Below, piece after piece: positions 1-8,000 of a stretch of 43,017 nt of DNA. The DNA is from a bacterium (GTDB taxonomy: Bacteria; Chloroflexota; Dormibacteria; Aeolococcales; Bog-877). The position numbers and the translations under genes were made by a program. Every line of letters begins with the position of its first letter. The stretch's first letter is position 1. Location of the stretch: assembly GCA_021801645.1 (NCBI GenBank), contig JAJYXT010000020.1:1-43017 (forward strand), in the 5' to 3' direction. Below the pieces are notes generated by a model that saw only the letters and a program-made list of their open reading frames with translations, was not told the origin of the DNA and did not search any database.

Positions 1-391
1 TGATGGTGTTCATCTCGCCGCCGGCGGCGAAGAGCATGATCGCCAGGAAGGCCAGGATCATCCAGTAGGTGACGCTGAACGCCAGGCCGATGGCGCCGAT
101 GCCGTAGAGCCCCATGGTCAGGTAGAACGTCGTGCGCCGACCCACCCGGTCCGAGAGCGGGCCGGCCACGGCGATCCCGATGATCAGCCAAAGTGGCGAC
201 CAGGAGAGCAGCAGGGAGCGCAGGCTGACCGGCATCGCCACCCAGCCGGTGGCGATGGTGGCCATGCCGAAGATGTAGGCCTCCAGCACCATCCCCAGGA
301 CGAAGGAGGTGAAGTTCCAGCTGTCCGTCGGGCACCACCGCTCGCCGGTCTCGGCGGTGGACCCCTCGCGCGCGCCCGCTATCGTGGCCAT
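1..391 (-). CDS. MFS transporter, N-terminal part only (runs off the left edge)
   Basis: Translating the minus strand from the ATG at 391 gives an open frame of 130 residues that continues past base 1. Hydrophobic helices begin near residue 30. The hallmark loop between helices 2 and 3, GPLSDRVGRR, lies near residues 80-90 and matches the major facilitator motif A (G-x-L-[SA]-D-R-x-G-R-[RK]). The protein is therefore a polytopic inner-membrane secondary transporter. The substrate cannot be read directly. The gene starts one base after the stop codon of the LacI-type regulator, so the two should be co-transcribed, and a sugar or sugar-derived substrate is the natural inference. About two thirds of the gene lies outside the window. 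Confidence 0.85.
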   Translation of the reverse strand, partial: MATIAGAREGSTAETGERWCPTDSWNFTSFVLGMVLEAYIFGMATIATGWVAMPVSLRSLLLSWSPLWLIIGIAVAGPLSDRVGRRTTFYLTMGLYGIGAIGLAFSVTYWMILAFLAIMLFAAGGEMNTI

Positions 392-392
392 C

Positions 393-1481
393 TCAGAAAT
401 CCTCCCTGCTCCCAACGTCTTCGCCGCCCTTCGGGGCGATGCCAGATGATCCCAGAGGCGTCCCCCGCTCGGCTACGGGTCGAGGCGGAGCAGCGGTGCT
501 CTCGCGCACCACCAGCTCCACGGCAAGACGTCCCGGTGCCGGCGCCTCCTCCCCGCGAAGGAGGCCGACCAACAGGTCGACCGCCACGCGCGCGAGCTCC
601 GCCAGCGGCTGCCGGACGGTGGTGAGCGCCGGGACCGCGTACCTGCCCAATTCGATGTCGTCAAAGCCAACCACCGAGATCTGGGCGGGGACCCCAAGGC
701 CGGCCGAGCGGAGAGCCGAAATCGCTCCCAGGGCCATGAGGTCGTTGGCACAGAAGATGGCCGTGAAGTGGCGGCCGGATCGGATCAGCTCCTGGGCGGC
801 CCGGTGTCCAGAGCTCTCGGTGAAGTCACCGTAAGCCGGAGCCCCGGGCTCGATCCCCGCCTCGCGCATCCGGTCCCGGTAGCCCTCCCAGCGCTCGGTC
901 GTGACCGAGAGCCCGGCCGGGCCGGCGATGTGCGCGATCGCCTGATGGCCGAGTTGCAGGAGGTGGTCCGTGGCCATCCAGCCCCCAGCGCGGTGATCGG
1001 CCTGGACCGAGGCGGGGCTGCCCCCCGCGGCCGCGCGGTCGAGCGCCACGATCTTCATCCCCGACCCCACCCGTCTCCGGATCTCCTCGGCGGTGATTGC
1101 CAGACCCATGGCCACGATGCCTTGAATTTGGCGGCTGGCGAGCATCTCCAGGTATTCGGCCTCGGCCTCCGCGACGCCCTCGGTGTTGCACAGGAGGACC
1201 GTCTTCCCGTGGTGACGGGCCCGCAGCTGCACCGCCTTGACCAGGGCAGGGAAGAAGGGGTTGGCGATGTCCGGCAGCATGAGGGCGAAGGAATCGCTCC
1301 CCCTAACGGCCAGACTCCGAGCCACGGCGTTGGGCCGGTAGCGAAGACGAGCCGCGCTGTCCCGAACCCGGGCCACCGTGCCGGGGCTGATATCCCCGAT
1401 CCCCCGCAGCGCCCGGGACACCGTGGAGGGGGAAAGCCCGGTGGCTCTGGCCAGGTCGTATATCGTCGTGGCCCCGGGCAA
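393..1481 (-). CDS. LacI/GalR-family transcriptional regulator
   Basis: A 362-residue protein from the proposed TTG start. The N-terminal helix-turn-helix reads TTIYDLARATGLSPSTVSRA, a standard LacI-family DNA-binding head. The rest (about residues 60-340) is a periplasmic-binding-protein-like ligand domain, with the family's conserved stretches ANPFF, GFDDIELGRY and ALTTVRQPL. The frame stays open back to 1559, but that upstream part contains the promoter and operator described separately. I therefore place the start at the TTG at 1481, which has GGGAGGGG about six bases upstream. A purine-rich GGAGG even closer makes the exact spacing uncertain. The regulator probably represses itself and the adjacent MFS gene until a small sugar-like effector binds. 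Family assignment is very safe; the effector is unknown. Confidence 0.92.
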   Translation of the reverse strand: MPGATTIYDLARATGLSPSTVSRALRGIGDISPGTVARVRDSAARLRYRPNAVARSLAVRGSDSFALMLPDIANPFFPALVKAVQLRARHHGKTVLLCNTEGVAEAEAEYLEMLASRQIQGIVAMGLAITAEEIRRRVGSGMKIVALDRAAAGGSPASVQADHRAGGWMATDHLLQLGHQAIAHIAGPAGLSVTTERWEGYRDRMREAGIEPGAPAYGDFTESSGHRAAQELIRSGRHFTAIFCANDLMALGAISALRSAGLGVPAQISVVGFDDIELGRYAVPALTTVRQPLAELARVAVDLLVGLLRGEEAPAPGRLAVELVVRESTAAPPRPVAERGTPLGSSGIAPKGGEDVGSREDF

Positions 1482-1513
1482 GCCTCCCCTCCCAGCATTC
1501 CCATACCGTCCCC

Positions 1514-1525
1514 GCAACCGGTTGC
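1514..1525. promoter_or_regulatory. LacI-family operator palindrome
   Basis: A perfect 12-bp palindrome, GCAACCGGTTGC, with the central CG typical of LacI/GalR operators. It sits a few bases downstream of the -10 element of the regulator's own promoter, where a bound repressor would block initiation or elongation. Outer flanks (CCC on one side, GGG on the other) extend the symmetry with one mismatch. Confidence 0.75.
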
Positions 1526-1530
1526 AGGGG

Positions 1531-1559
1531 ATGCTAGGAGGCGGACCCGCGGCTGTCAA
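1531..1559 (-). promoter_or_regulatory. Sigma-70-type promoter of the LacI-MFS operon
   Basis: On the minus strand, a consensus -35 TTGACA (1554-1559) is followed by a 17-base spacer and the -10 TAGCAT (1531-1536). Transcription would begin near 1524, inside or at the edge of the operator palindrome, giving a leader of about 40 bases before the TTG start at 1481. This is the best-formed promoter in the window. Confidence 0.7.
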
Positions 1560-1615
1560 GGGGCGCCTGGCGGTTGTTGGAGTTCAGCGGTTCTGTCCGG
1601 TCATGCGGGACAGGA

Positions 1616-3019
1616 TTACGTTGAGCTCGGGTGACCGGAGGCGGGTAGGGCCGGATCCCGGGTGTCCTCCGTCCCTCGACCACCCAGGACAGCGAACAGG
1701 GCCACCAGCGCCAGCAGGGGGATCTGGGCCAAGTACTCGTCCAGGCTGCGCCAGCTCAGCCAGAATCCGGCGAGGATGAGTACCGAGGCCGCGACGCGGT
1801 ACTCTCGGGCCAGCGCCCCCCAGGCCCAGAGGCCCAACATCGCCGCCGCCGTCAGCGCCAGCAGGAGGGTGCGTGACGGCGCCGGAACGAACCCGCCCAG
1901 CACCAGGGTGATGGGGCCCGAACCCAGCGGAAAGGTGTGCGCTCGGAGGTTCCCGACGATAGTGCCGAGAGCGTCAGGGTACCGAAGAAGCCAGGGGACG
2001 ACAGCGATGACAAGCGTCGCGGCCCCGGCCACCAGGCGGCGCCCCAGCTGGCCCTCCTCGATCGCCAGAAGCAGATAACCCGGGGCAAAGAACCAGGCCA
2101 GCTGGTTGCTTCCCACGGCCAGCGCCAGGCAGACGGCGGAGATCACGGGGCGGCGGATCCAGAGTACAGAGAGGGCCATGAGCACGTAGGCGAACGTCTC
2201 GCCGTTGCCGTTGGCTGCGAAGTTGACCAGTGAGCCGTTCAGAAAGAGAGTGAGCAGGAGCAGTGCGCCGGCAGCTGGCCAGAGCGACCCGGCGGCGAAG
2301 ATCAGTGCCAGGAGCAGAGCCAGGACCGGGAGGGCGGTCCACACCGTCCTGGCCCAGAGGGGCAGGCCGGCGACGGGCACCATGGCCACCGGGGTCAGGG
2401 GCGGCTTCCCCAGGGGGGAGAAGAGCCGAAGACCTCCCTGGTCCGGGCTGCTGGCCGCGGCCAGGATCTGGGCCGGGGTCGGGTACACGGCCACGTTCTT
2501 AAGAGGCCCGACCTTGAGGGGGGTGGCGAGGGTGGGCGAGACGCCTAGCGAGTGCAGGCAGGTGATCTCCGGGACCCGATAGGGGTCGGCGCCGGCAGCG
2601 ATCGCCCGAGCGCCGCAGACGGCCATGGCGTTGGCATCGTCCACCAGCTGCCGGCCCCCTACCACCGGGGGCACGGCGGTGAACAGCACGACCAGGAGGG
2701 CCAGGGCGGCGAACAGGGGGCTCATGGCTAGGAGACGGTGGGGCCTGCAGCGGACCACCCAGGAGGCCAGGGGACGACGCAGGGCCAGGACCGTCAGGAC
2801 GCAGAAGATCAGGAAGGCCAGATACTCGAGGATGAAGTTGGCCAGCTCCGCTCCCCTCCCGGGCAGGTGCTGGCTCAAGAACTGGGAGTTCGAAGCCTTG
2901 AACGCCACCATGGCCAGGGCGAGCACGACCAGTCGGTCAGCACGCTCCCCGGACGGGCGCCATGAGGGAACGAGGCGGGTCAGATGTGCCCGCACACCAG
3001 TGCCGGTCTCAGCTTGCAA
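1616..3019 (-). CDS. Polytopic membrane protein, GT87/DUF2029-like
   Basis: A 467-residue protein with roughly ten or more hydrophobic segments spread from residue 30 to the end and few charged stretches between them. A larger non-membrane loop lies at about residues 120-220. The loop contains the DDANAMAVCGARAIAAGADPY region, where an acidic pair follows the first helices. Together with the many-helix layout, this resembles GT-C fold glycosyltransferases of the GT87/DUF2029 type, which use polyprenyl-phosphate sugars at the outer membrane face. That is a resemblance only; the acceptor and donor are unknown. The start is a TTG at 3019 with GGAGGG upstream. The gene runs toward the LacI regulator with 56 bases between its stop and the regulator's -35 box, so it may read through. 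Confidence 0.6.
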   Translation of the reverse strand: MQAETGTGVRAHLTRLVPSWRPSGERADRLVVLALAMVAFKASNSQFLSQHLPGRGAELANFILEYLAFLIFCVLTVLALRRPLASWVVRCRPHRLLAMSPLFAALALLVVLFTAVPPVVGGRQLVDDANAMAVCGARAIAAGADPYRVPEITCLHSLGVSPTLATPLKVGPLKNVAVYPTPAQILAAASSPDQGGLRLFSPLGKPPLTPVAMVPVAGLPLWARTVWTALPVLALLLALIFAAGSLWPAAGALLLLTLFLNGSLVNFAANGNGETFAYVLMALSVLWIRRPVISAVCLALAVGSNQLAWFFAPGYLLLAIEEGQLGRRLVAGAATLVIAVVPWLLRYPDALGTIVGNLRAHTFPLGSGPITLVLGGFVPAPSRTLLLALTAAAMLGLWAWGALAREYRVAASVLILAGFWLSWRSLDEYLAQIPLLALVALFAVLGGRGTEDTRDPALPASGHPSST

Positions 3020-3093
3020 CCCTGCCCTCCGCGTGGCCCAAACCCTGCGATGATGCGGCCGCGCCGCCGCCCTGGTCCAGACAGCCGCCCGGG

Positions 3094-3099
3094 AATAAT
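3094..3099 (+). promoter_or_regulatory. -10 element for a leaderless thioesterase mRNA
   Basis: The hexamer AATAAT lies six bases before the GTG at 3106. There is no separate ribosome-binding site and no recognisable -35 box, so transcription probably begins at or next to the start codon. Confidence 0.5.
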
Positions 3100-3105
3100 G
3101 GGGGA

Positions 3106-3573
3106 GTGGATCCCGACCCTCTGACCTACCGGGACCGGTGGCGCGTGCGGCAGTACGAGATCGACGCCTACGGGCACGTCAACAACGCCGTCTACCTCAA
3201 CTGGGCAGAGGAGATGGCTTCGCGCCACGCCGAGGCGAGCGGGTTCGGGGCGCAGTGGGCATCCCAGCATGGTGGGGGCTGGGTCATCCGCCACCACGAC
3301 GTGACCTACCACGCTCCGGCTCGCTTCGGAGATGAGCTGGAGCTCATGGTCCAGGTCGAGCTGATCCGCGGCACCCGAGGGCAGCGCCGGACGACGGTGC
3401 ACCGGGCATCGGACCACCGCCTACTGGCGGAGATTTCCACCGAGTGGGCCTGGGTGCGGCTCTCGGACGGGAGGCCGGCGCCTGTCCCCGAGGAGCTGGT
3501 GCGGGTGGCGGCCCCGGCAACCGCTGCGACGCTGACCAGACGAGCGGACCGGCAGCGAGCAACCCCACGGTGA
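3106..3573 (+). CDS. Acyl-CoA thioesterase, 4HBT hotdog fold
   Basis: A 155-residue hotdog-fold protein. The motif YEIDAYGHVNNAVYLNW near the N-terminus is the active-site helix region of YbgC/4HBT-type thioesterases, with the catalytic Asp in EIDAYGHVN. It is followed by the strand pattern RHHDVTYHAPARFGDEL usual for the family. The enzyme should hydrolyse acyl-CoA thioesters in the cytoplasm; chain specificity cannot be told. The frame is open further upstream to 2962, but that part overlaps the start of the divergent membrane-protein gene and reads like non-coding sequence. Similarity begins just after the GTG at 3106. The tail after residue 130 is Ala/Arg-rich and probably disordered. The gene ends ten bases before the convergent aldo/keto reductase. 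Confidence 0.85.
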   Translation: MDPDPLTYRDRWRVRQYEIDAYGHVNNAVYLNWAEEMASRHAEASGFGAQWASQHGGGWVIRHHDVTYHAPARFGDELELMVQVELIRGTRGQRRTTVHRASDHRLLAEISTEWAWVRLSDGRPAPVPEELVRVAAPATAATLTRRADRQRATPR

Positions 3574-3583
3574 GCCGTCCCGC

Positions 3584-4552
3584 CTACCAGGCATACGCCT
3601 CGGGAGCGGCGCCTCCCGGGCCGGGGAAGATCTGGTCCAGGCGGGCCAGCTCGGCATCTCCCAGCTGGACATCGAGTCCCAGGGCAGCCTGAGTCAGCTG
3701 CTCCTCCGTCCTCGGCCCGATGATCGGGGCGGTCACCCCGGGCTGGGCCAGCAACCAGGCCAGGGCCACCTCGGAGGGCTGGCTTCCGGCCTCCCGGCAG
3801 AGCTGCTCAAAGGCGGCGAGCTGGTCACGGTGCTTGGCGCCGCGCTCCCTGGCCCCGGCGTCGGAGCGCCTCCCGCCGTGGTCCGCCCCGGGCGCGCCAC
3901 CCAGGATGCCGGAGGCCAGAGGGCTCCATGGGATCATCCCGATCCCGTACTCGCGGCAGGCTGGGAGCACCTCCAGCTCCACCTCGCGGGAGAGGAGGTT
4001 GTACAGGGACTGCTCACTCACCAAGCCCTGCGTTCCCCGGGCCCGCGCGTGCTCCTGGTAGCGCGCCAGGTGCCAACCGGCGAAGTTCGAGGAGCCAAAG
4101 TAGGTGACCTTGCCCTGCTGGCGGAGGAGTTCGAAGGCCTCGAGCGTCTCGTCCACGGGCGTGCCGCGATCCACATGGTGCATCTGGTAGAGGTCGATGT
4201 GGTCGGTGCGCAGTCGGCGGAGGGAGGCCTCGCAGGCGCTGATGATGTGCCGTGCCGACAAACCTCCCTCGTTGGGCCAGTCGGAGGTGCGGGCGAAGAC
4301 CTTGGTCGCCAGAACCACACGCTGGCGGTGGTCGCCCTGGCTCAGCCAATCCCCGACCACCTCCTCGGTGAGGCCGATCCTGACCGCGCGCCCGTACACG
4401 TTGGCGGTGTCGAAGAAGTTGAACCCCATCTCCAGCGCCCGGTCCATGATCCGGTGGGCCACCGGCGGCTCAGCTCTGGTCCCGAAGTTCATCGTGCCGA
4501 GACAGAGCCGGCTCACCATCAAACCCGAGCGACCCAGATGCACGTATTCCAT
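3584..4552 (-). CDS. Aldo/keto reductase (first of three)
   Basis: A 322-residue TIM-barrel NADPH-dependent oxidoreductase. The catalytic tetrad is visible: Asp and Tyr in FFDTANVYG, Lys in VVLATKVF and His in LYQMHHVD. The strand-8 cofactor segment reads APIIGPRTEEQL. It resembles the YhdN/Gfo-like sub-branch related to potassium-channel beta subunits, which reduce small aldehydes and ketones. The substrate is unknown. The start is the ATG at 4552, with GGGAGGA (4564-4570) eleven bases upstream; a longer reading to 4597 adds 15 residues that precede the first barrel strand and is less likely. It is monocistronic as far as can be seen: a 541-base gap lies upstream and a convergent thioesterase downstream. 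Confidence 0.92.
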   Translation of the reverse strand: MEYVHLGRSGLMVSRLCLGTMNFGTRAEPPVAHRIMDRALEMGFNFFDTANVYGRAVRIGLTEEVVGDWLSQGDHRQRVVLATKVFARTSDWPNEGGLSARHIISACEASLRRLRTDHIDLYQMHHVDRGTPVDETLEAFELLRQQGKVTYFGSSNFAGWHLARYQEHARARGTQGLVSEQSLYNLLSREVELEVLPACREYGIGMIPWSPLASGILGGAPGADHGGRRSDAGARERGAKHRDQLAAFEQLCREAGSQPSEVALAWLLAQPGVTAPIIGPRTEEQLTQAALGLDVQLGDAELARLDQIFPGPGGAAPEAYAW

Positions 4553-5093
4553 GATCAGCCGTGTCCTCCCAAATTGACGGGGTCCAGAAGCGAGCATCGA
4601 CGCCCGGACCCATCATCACGCACAGGGCTGGCCAACGCCACGGCAGCCGGGGGAGAGTCCGTCGCCGTCACGGTGCTGGCCCCAGCCCGTGACTTTGGTC
4701 AGTTCCGGATTCCACCACTTCCGCCCTTTCCGGCGACGGCGTGCCGGTCGGAGGTGAGATGAGGTATTGACAGCGTGGACCCGGGATGAGACAAGTACCG
4801 ACTGTGGCCGCTCCCTGGCGGCTCCGGGTGCAGATGGCTGGAAGGCGGAGAGTACGAATTGCGCGGTCCGCGCCTGGGTCCCCCCGGTGCCATGAGCGGC
4901 CGAGGGCCGCGAGCTCGCGGCGGCGCCATTCATTCCAACTCGGCGCGAGGGACAGGTCAGGCGGCATCGAGCTGGCGGGTCGGCGTGCTGACGGCCCGTT
5001 TCGAAGCGGCTCCCTGTCGGGCTTGAGTCTCCCCTTGAGGCACGGTGCCAGCCGGCTCCTGATCGGCCCGATCCCGGCGGCGGGACGCCTCCA
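4553..5093. other. 541-base gap between the aldo/keto reductase and the cyclase gene
   Basis: No reading frame here has protein-like composition; the long open frames are Arg/Ser/Pro-rich by-products of high GC. The gap must hold the promoter of the leftward reductase and of the rightward cyclase. The only consensus-like box I see is a perfect TTGACA at 4767-4772 on the plus strand. At 17 bases it is followed by GACAAG, a poor -10, so I do not call it a promoter with confidence. If it is used, the cyclase would have a leader of nearly 300 bases. Confidence 0.3.
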
Positions 5094-8000
5094 GTGAACG
5101 AAATCGGGCTCCCTAGCCCTGCGGTGTCCCGCGATGAGCCGCGGGGTGAGGAGGCGGAGTCGGCCCTCCTCCCGTACGTCCCCAGGCTGGCCCTGGCTTG
5201 GGTCGCCGCCGGCTCAGGGGAGCTGGTCCGGGAGATGGAGGGCACCCTCGCCTTCGTCGACATTTCAGGCTTCACCAAGCTCACCGAGATGCTGGCCTCG
5301 CGCGGCAAGGCCGGTGCCGAGGAGCTGACCGGATACCTGGACCGGACCTTCGGCAGCCTGCTCGAGGTTGCCTACGCCAATTCCGGTGAGCTGGTGAAGT
5401 GGGGGGGAGACGCCGTTCTGGTGTGGTTCCCGGGGCCCCAGCACGCTCTGCGGGCGGTCGCGGCCGCCTGCCAGATGCAACGGCGTATGACGCGGCTGGG
5501 CAACCTCAGGACCTCGGCGGGGCCGTCCACCCTGCGCATGTCCGTGGGTATCAACAGCGGGCTCTTCACGTTCTTCCTGGTGGGGAGCCGACACCGCGAG
5601 CTGCTGGTGACCGGCCCGGCGGCGACGGTCACCGCTCACATGGAGGCGGTCGCGGAGGCAGGCGAGATCGTGGTGAGCGAGGCGACCGCCCGCCACCTGG
5701 ATCCCGCTGTGCTCGGAGCTGCCAAGGAGGATGGGGTCCTCATCGCCGGCCCACCCCGACTCGCGGCGTCGGCTCCAGACCCGCCGCCTGACCTCGGAGC
5801 CTACCGGCCCAGCCTCAGTCTGCCCAGTGGCCTGCGCACCCACCTCCTGGCCATTCCAGTCGAGAGCGAACACCGGCAGGTGGCGGTGGCGTTCTTGGAG
5901 TTCGGGGGGGTGGACCAGTTCCTGGCCGACAAAGGTGTGCATGAGCTGGCCCAAGAGCTGAACCGGGTGGTGTCGCTGGTCCAGGAGGTGTGCGAGGTGC
6001 ACGGCGTCACCTTCTGGGAGACCGACATAGCCGAGGATGGGGGCAAGGTCATGCTGGTTTCGGGCGCCCCCCGGGCGACCGACGATGACACGGGACGGCT
6101 GCTGGTCGCGGTCCGGGAGATCCTGAACCAGGCGGGCGGGCTGAGGCTCCGGGCAGGGGTCAATCACGGCCGGGTCTTCACCGGGGACTTTGGCCCCTCC
6201 TACCGCCGCACCTACTCCGCCAAGGGAGACGCCATCAACCTCGCCGCCCGGCTCATGGGGCGCGCTGCCCCCGGTGAGCTCCTCGCTTCCGAAGCCGCGC
6301 TGGGGCGCAGCCGGATCCGCTTCCAGAGCGAAGAGTTGGAGCCCTTCCTGGTCAAGGGGAAATCCCAGCCGGTCCACGCCCACCGGTTGGGATCCCCGGA
6401 GCGGAGCGCGGCCGCTCTGGGGACACACGGGCCGGACCTGGTGGGGCGGAACAACGAATTGCAGCTACTCGAAGAGCGCCTGGTCGCCGCGGCCAACAAA
6501 GAGGGTAGCTGCGTGGAGCTGTTGGGGCCGCCGGGAATCGGCAAGTCCCGGCTCCTCGAGGAGCTCCAGCGGCGGGCCGCGGGCGTGTCAATCCTCTCAG
6601 TTGTGTGCGACGAGTACCGGTCAATGCTCCCGTATGCGTCGATGGGGGCGTTGGGGCTCCAGGCGCTGGGGGTGGATCCCGGATCTGCGCCAGAGGCGAT
6701 CGGGCGGGCGCTGACGGAGTCGGTCCAGCAGCTGTCCCCCCGGCTGCTTCCGTGGCTGCCGCTCTTGGCCGGAGTGGTGGGAGCCGAGGTACCCCCCACC
6801 CCGGAGGTGAACGCCCTGGAGGAGCGCTTCCGCCGAGAGCGCCTCGAGGACGCCGTCCTCCAGTTCATGACCACGGTGCTGGCCGGCCCCACCCTGATCC
6901 TCTTCGACGACACCCATTGGATGGATGACGCCAGCTCCGGGCTGGTTCGGGCGGTGATCGGCTCCCTCTCCAGCCGACCTTGGTTGCTGGTCCTTTCCCG
7001 GCGACCGCAGGAGAAAGGCCTGCGCACAGATGGTCTGGCCAACGTCGTGAGCTGCGAGCTGGAGCCCCTGAGTGAGCCGGCTGTCGCTCAGCTTCTGCTC
7101 TCCGCCACCAGCCAGCAACCGCTCGCTCCGCATGAGCTCCGAACCATCTCGGAGCGCGGCGGCGGCAACCCCCTCTTCCTCCTGCAGTTGATAGAGACCG
7201 GGCGACAGTCGGGCTTCGGCACCTCTCTGCCGGACACCGTCGAGGAGGTGCTGGCGGCGCAGATCGACCGGCTATCCCCACCGGATCGGCGCCTCCTGCG
7301 GGTGGCCTCTGTCCTGGGCTTGCAGGTCTCCGTACCGGTTGTGGAGGAGATGACAGAGGAGGCGCTCGACTCGGAACGGCTGGGTGCCCTGGAGGAGTTC
7401 CTCGCCGCCGACGCCTCGGGCAACCTGCGCTTTCGGCACAACATGCTGCGCGACGCGGCCTACGAGGGGTTGCCCTACGCGCGCCGGAGGGAGCTGCACG
7501 CGAGGGCCGGAGAGGTGCTGGAACGGCGGGCCGGTGGCGATGCGGCAGAGATCGCCGGCCTGCTCGCCCTTCACTTCGGACACGCTCTGCAGCACCGACC
7601 GGCCTGGCGCTATGCCCGGCTGGCCGGTGATCAAGCTCGGACCGTGTACGCCAACTTCGAGGCGGCCACCTTCTACGACCAGGCCCTCGAAGCGGCCCGG
7701 GCCTTGGGAGACGTCGAACCCGCCGAACTGCTCCAGGTGGCAGAGTCCCTGGGAGACGCCCGGGGAAGGCTTGGGGAGTTTGCCAGCGCCGCCGAGGTCT
7801 ACCGAGCCAGCCGGCGCTGGGCCAAGGCGGGGCCGGAGAAGGCTCGGATCAACCTCAAGATTGCGCTGGCGACCGACCGCTCGGGCAACTACCGGCTCAC
7901 ACTGGGGACCCTAGCCCGAGCGGAAGGCAGCCTGGGGGACGCACAGGATCCGGAGGCCACCCGCCTGCGCGCGGAGATTCGTGCCCAGTACGGCCTGGTG

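Noticed and set aside
2962-3105. N-terminal extension of the thioesterase frame
   Set aside because: It overlaps the start of the divergent membrane-protein gene, has no domain similarity, and the -10/GTG arrangement at 3094-3108 explains the start better.
4767-4795. Promoter for the cyclase gene from the perfect TTGACA
   Set aside because: The hexamer at the expected -10 position (GACAAG) is poor and the resulting leader would be about 290 bases; noted in the gap entry only.
4616-5308. 230-codon minus-strand open frame in the gap before the cyclase gene
   Set aside because: Ser/Arg/Pro-rich with no recognisable domain, and it runs into the well-supported cyclase start region.
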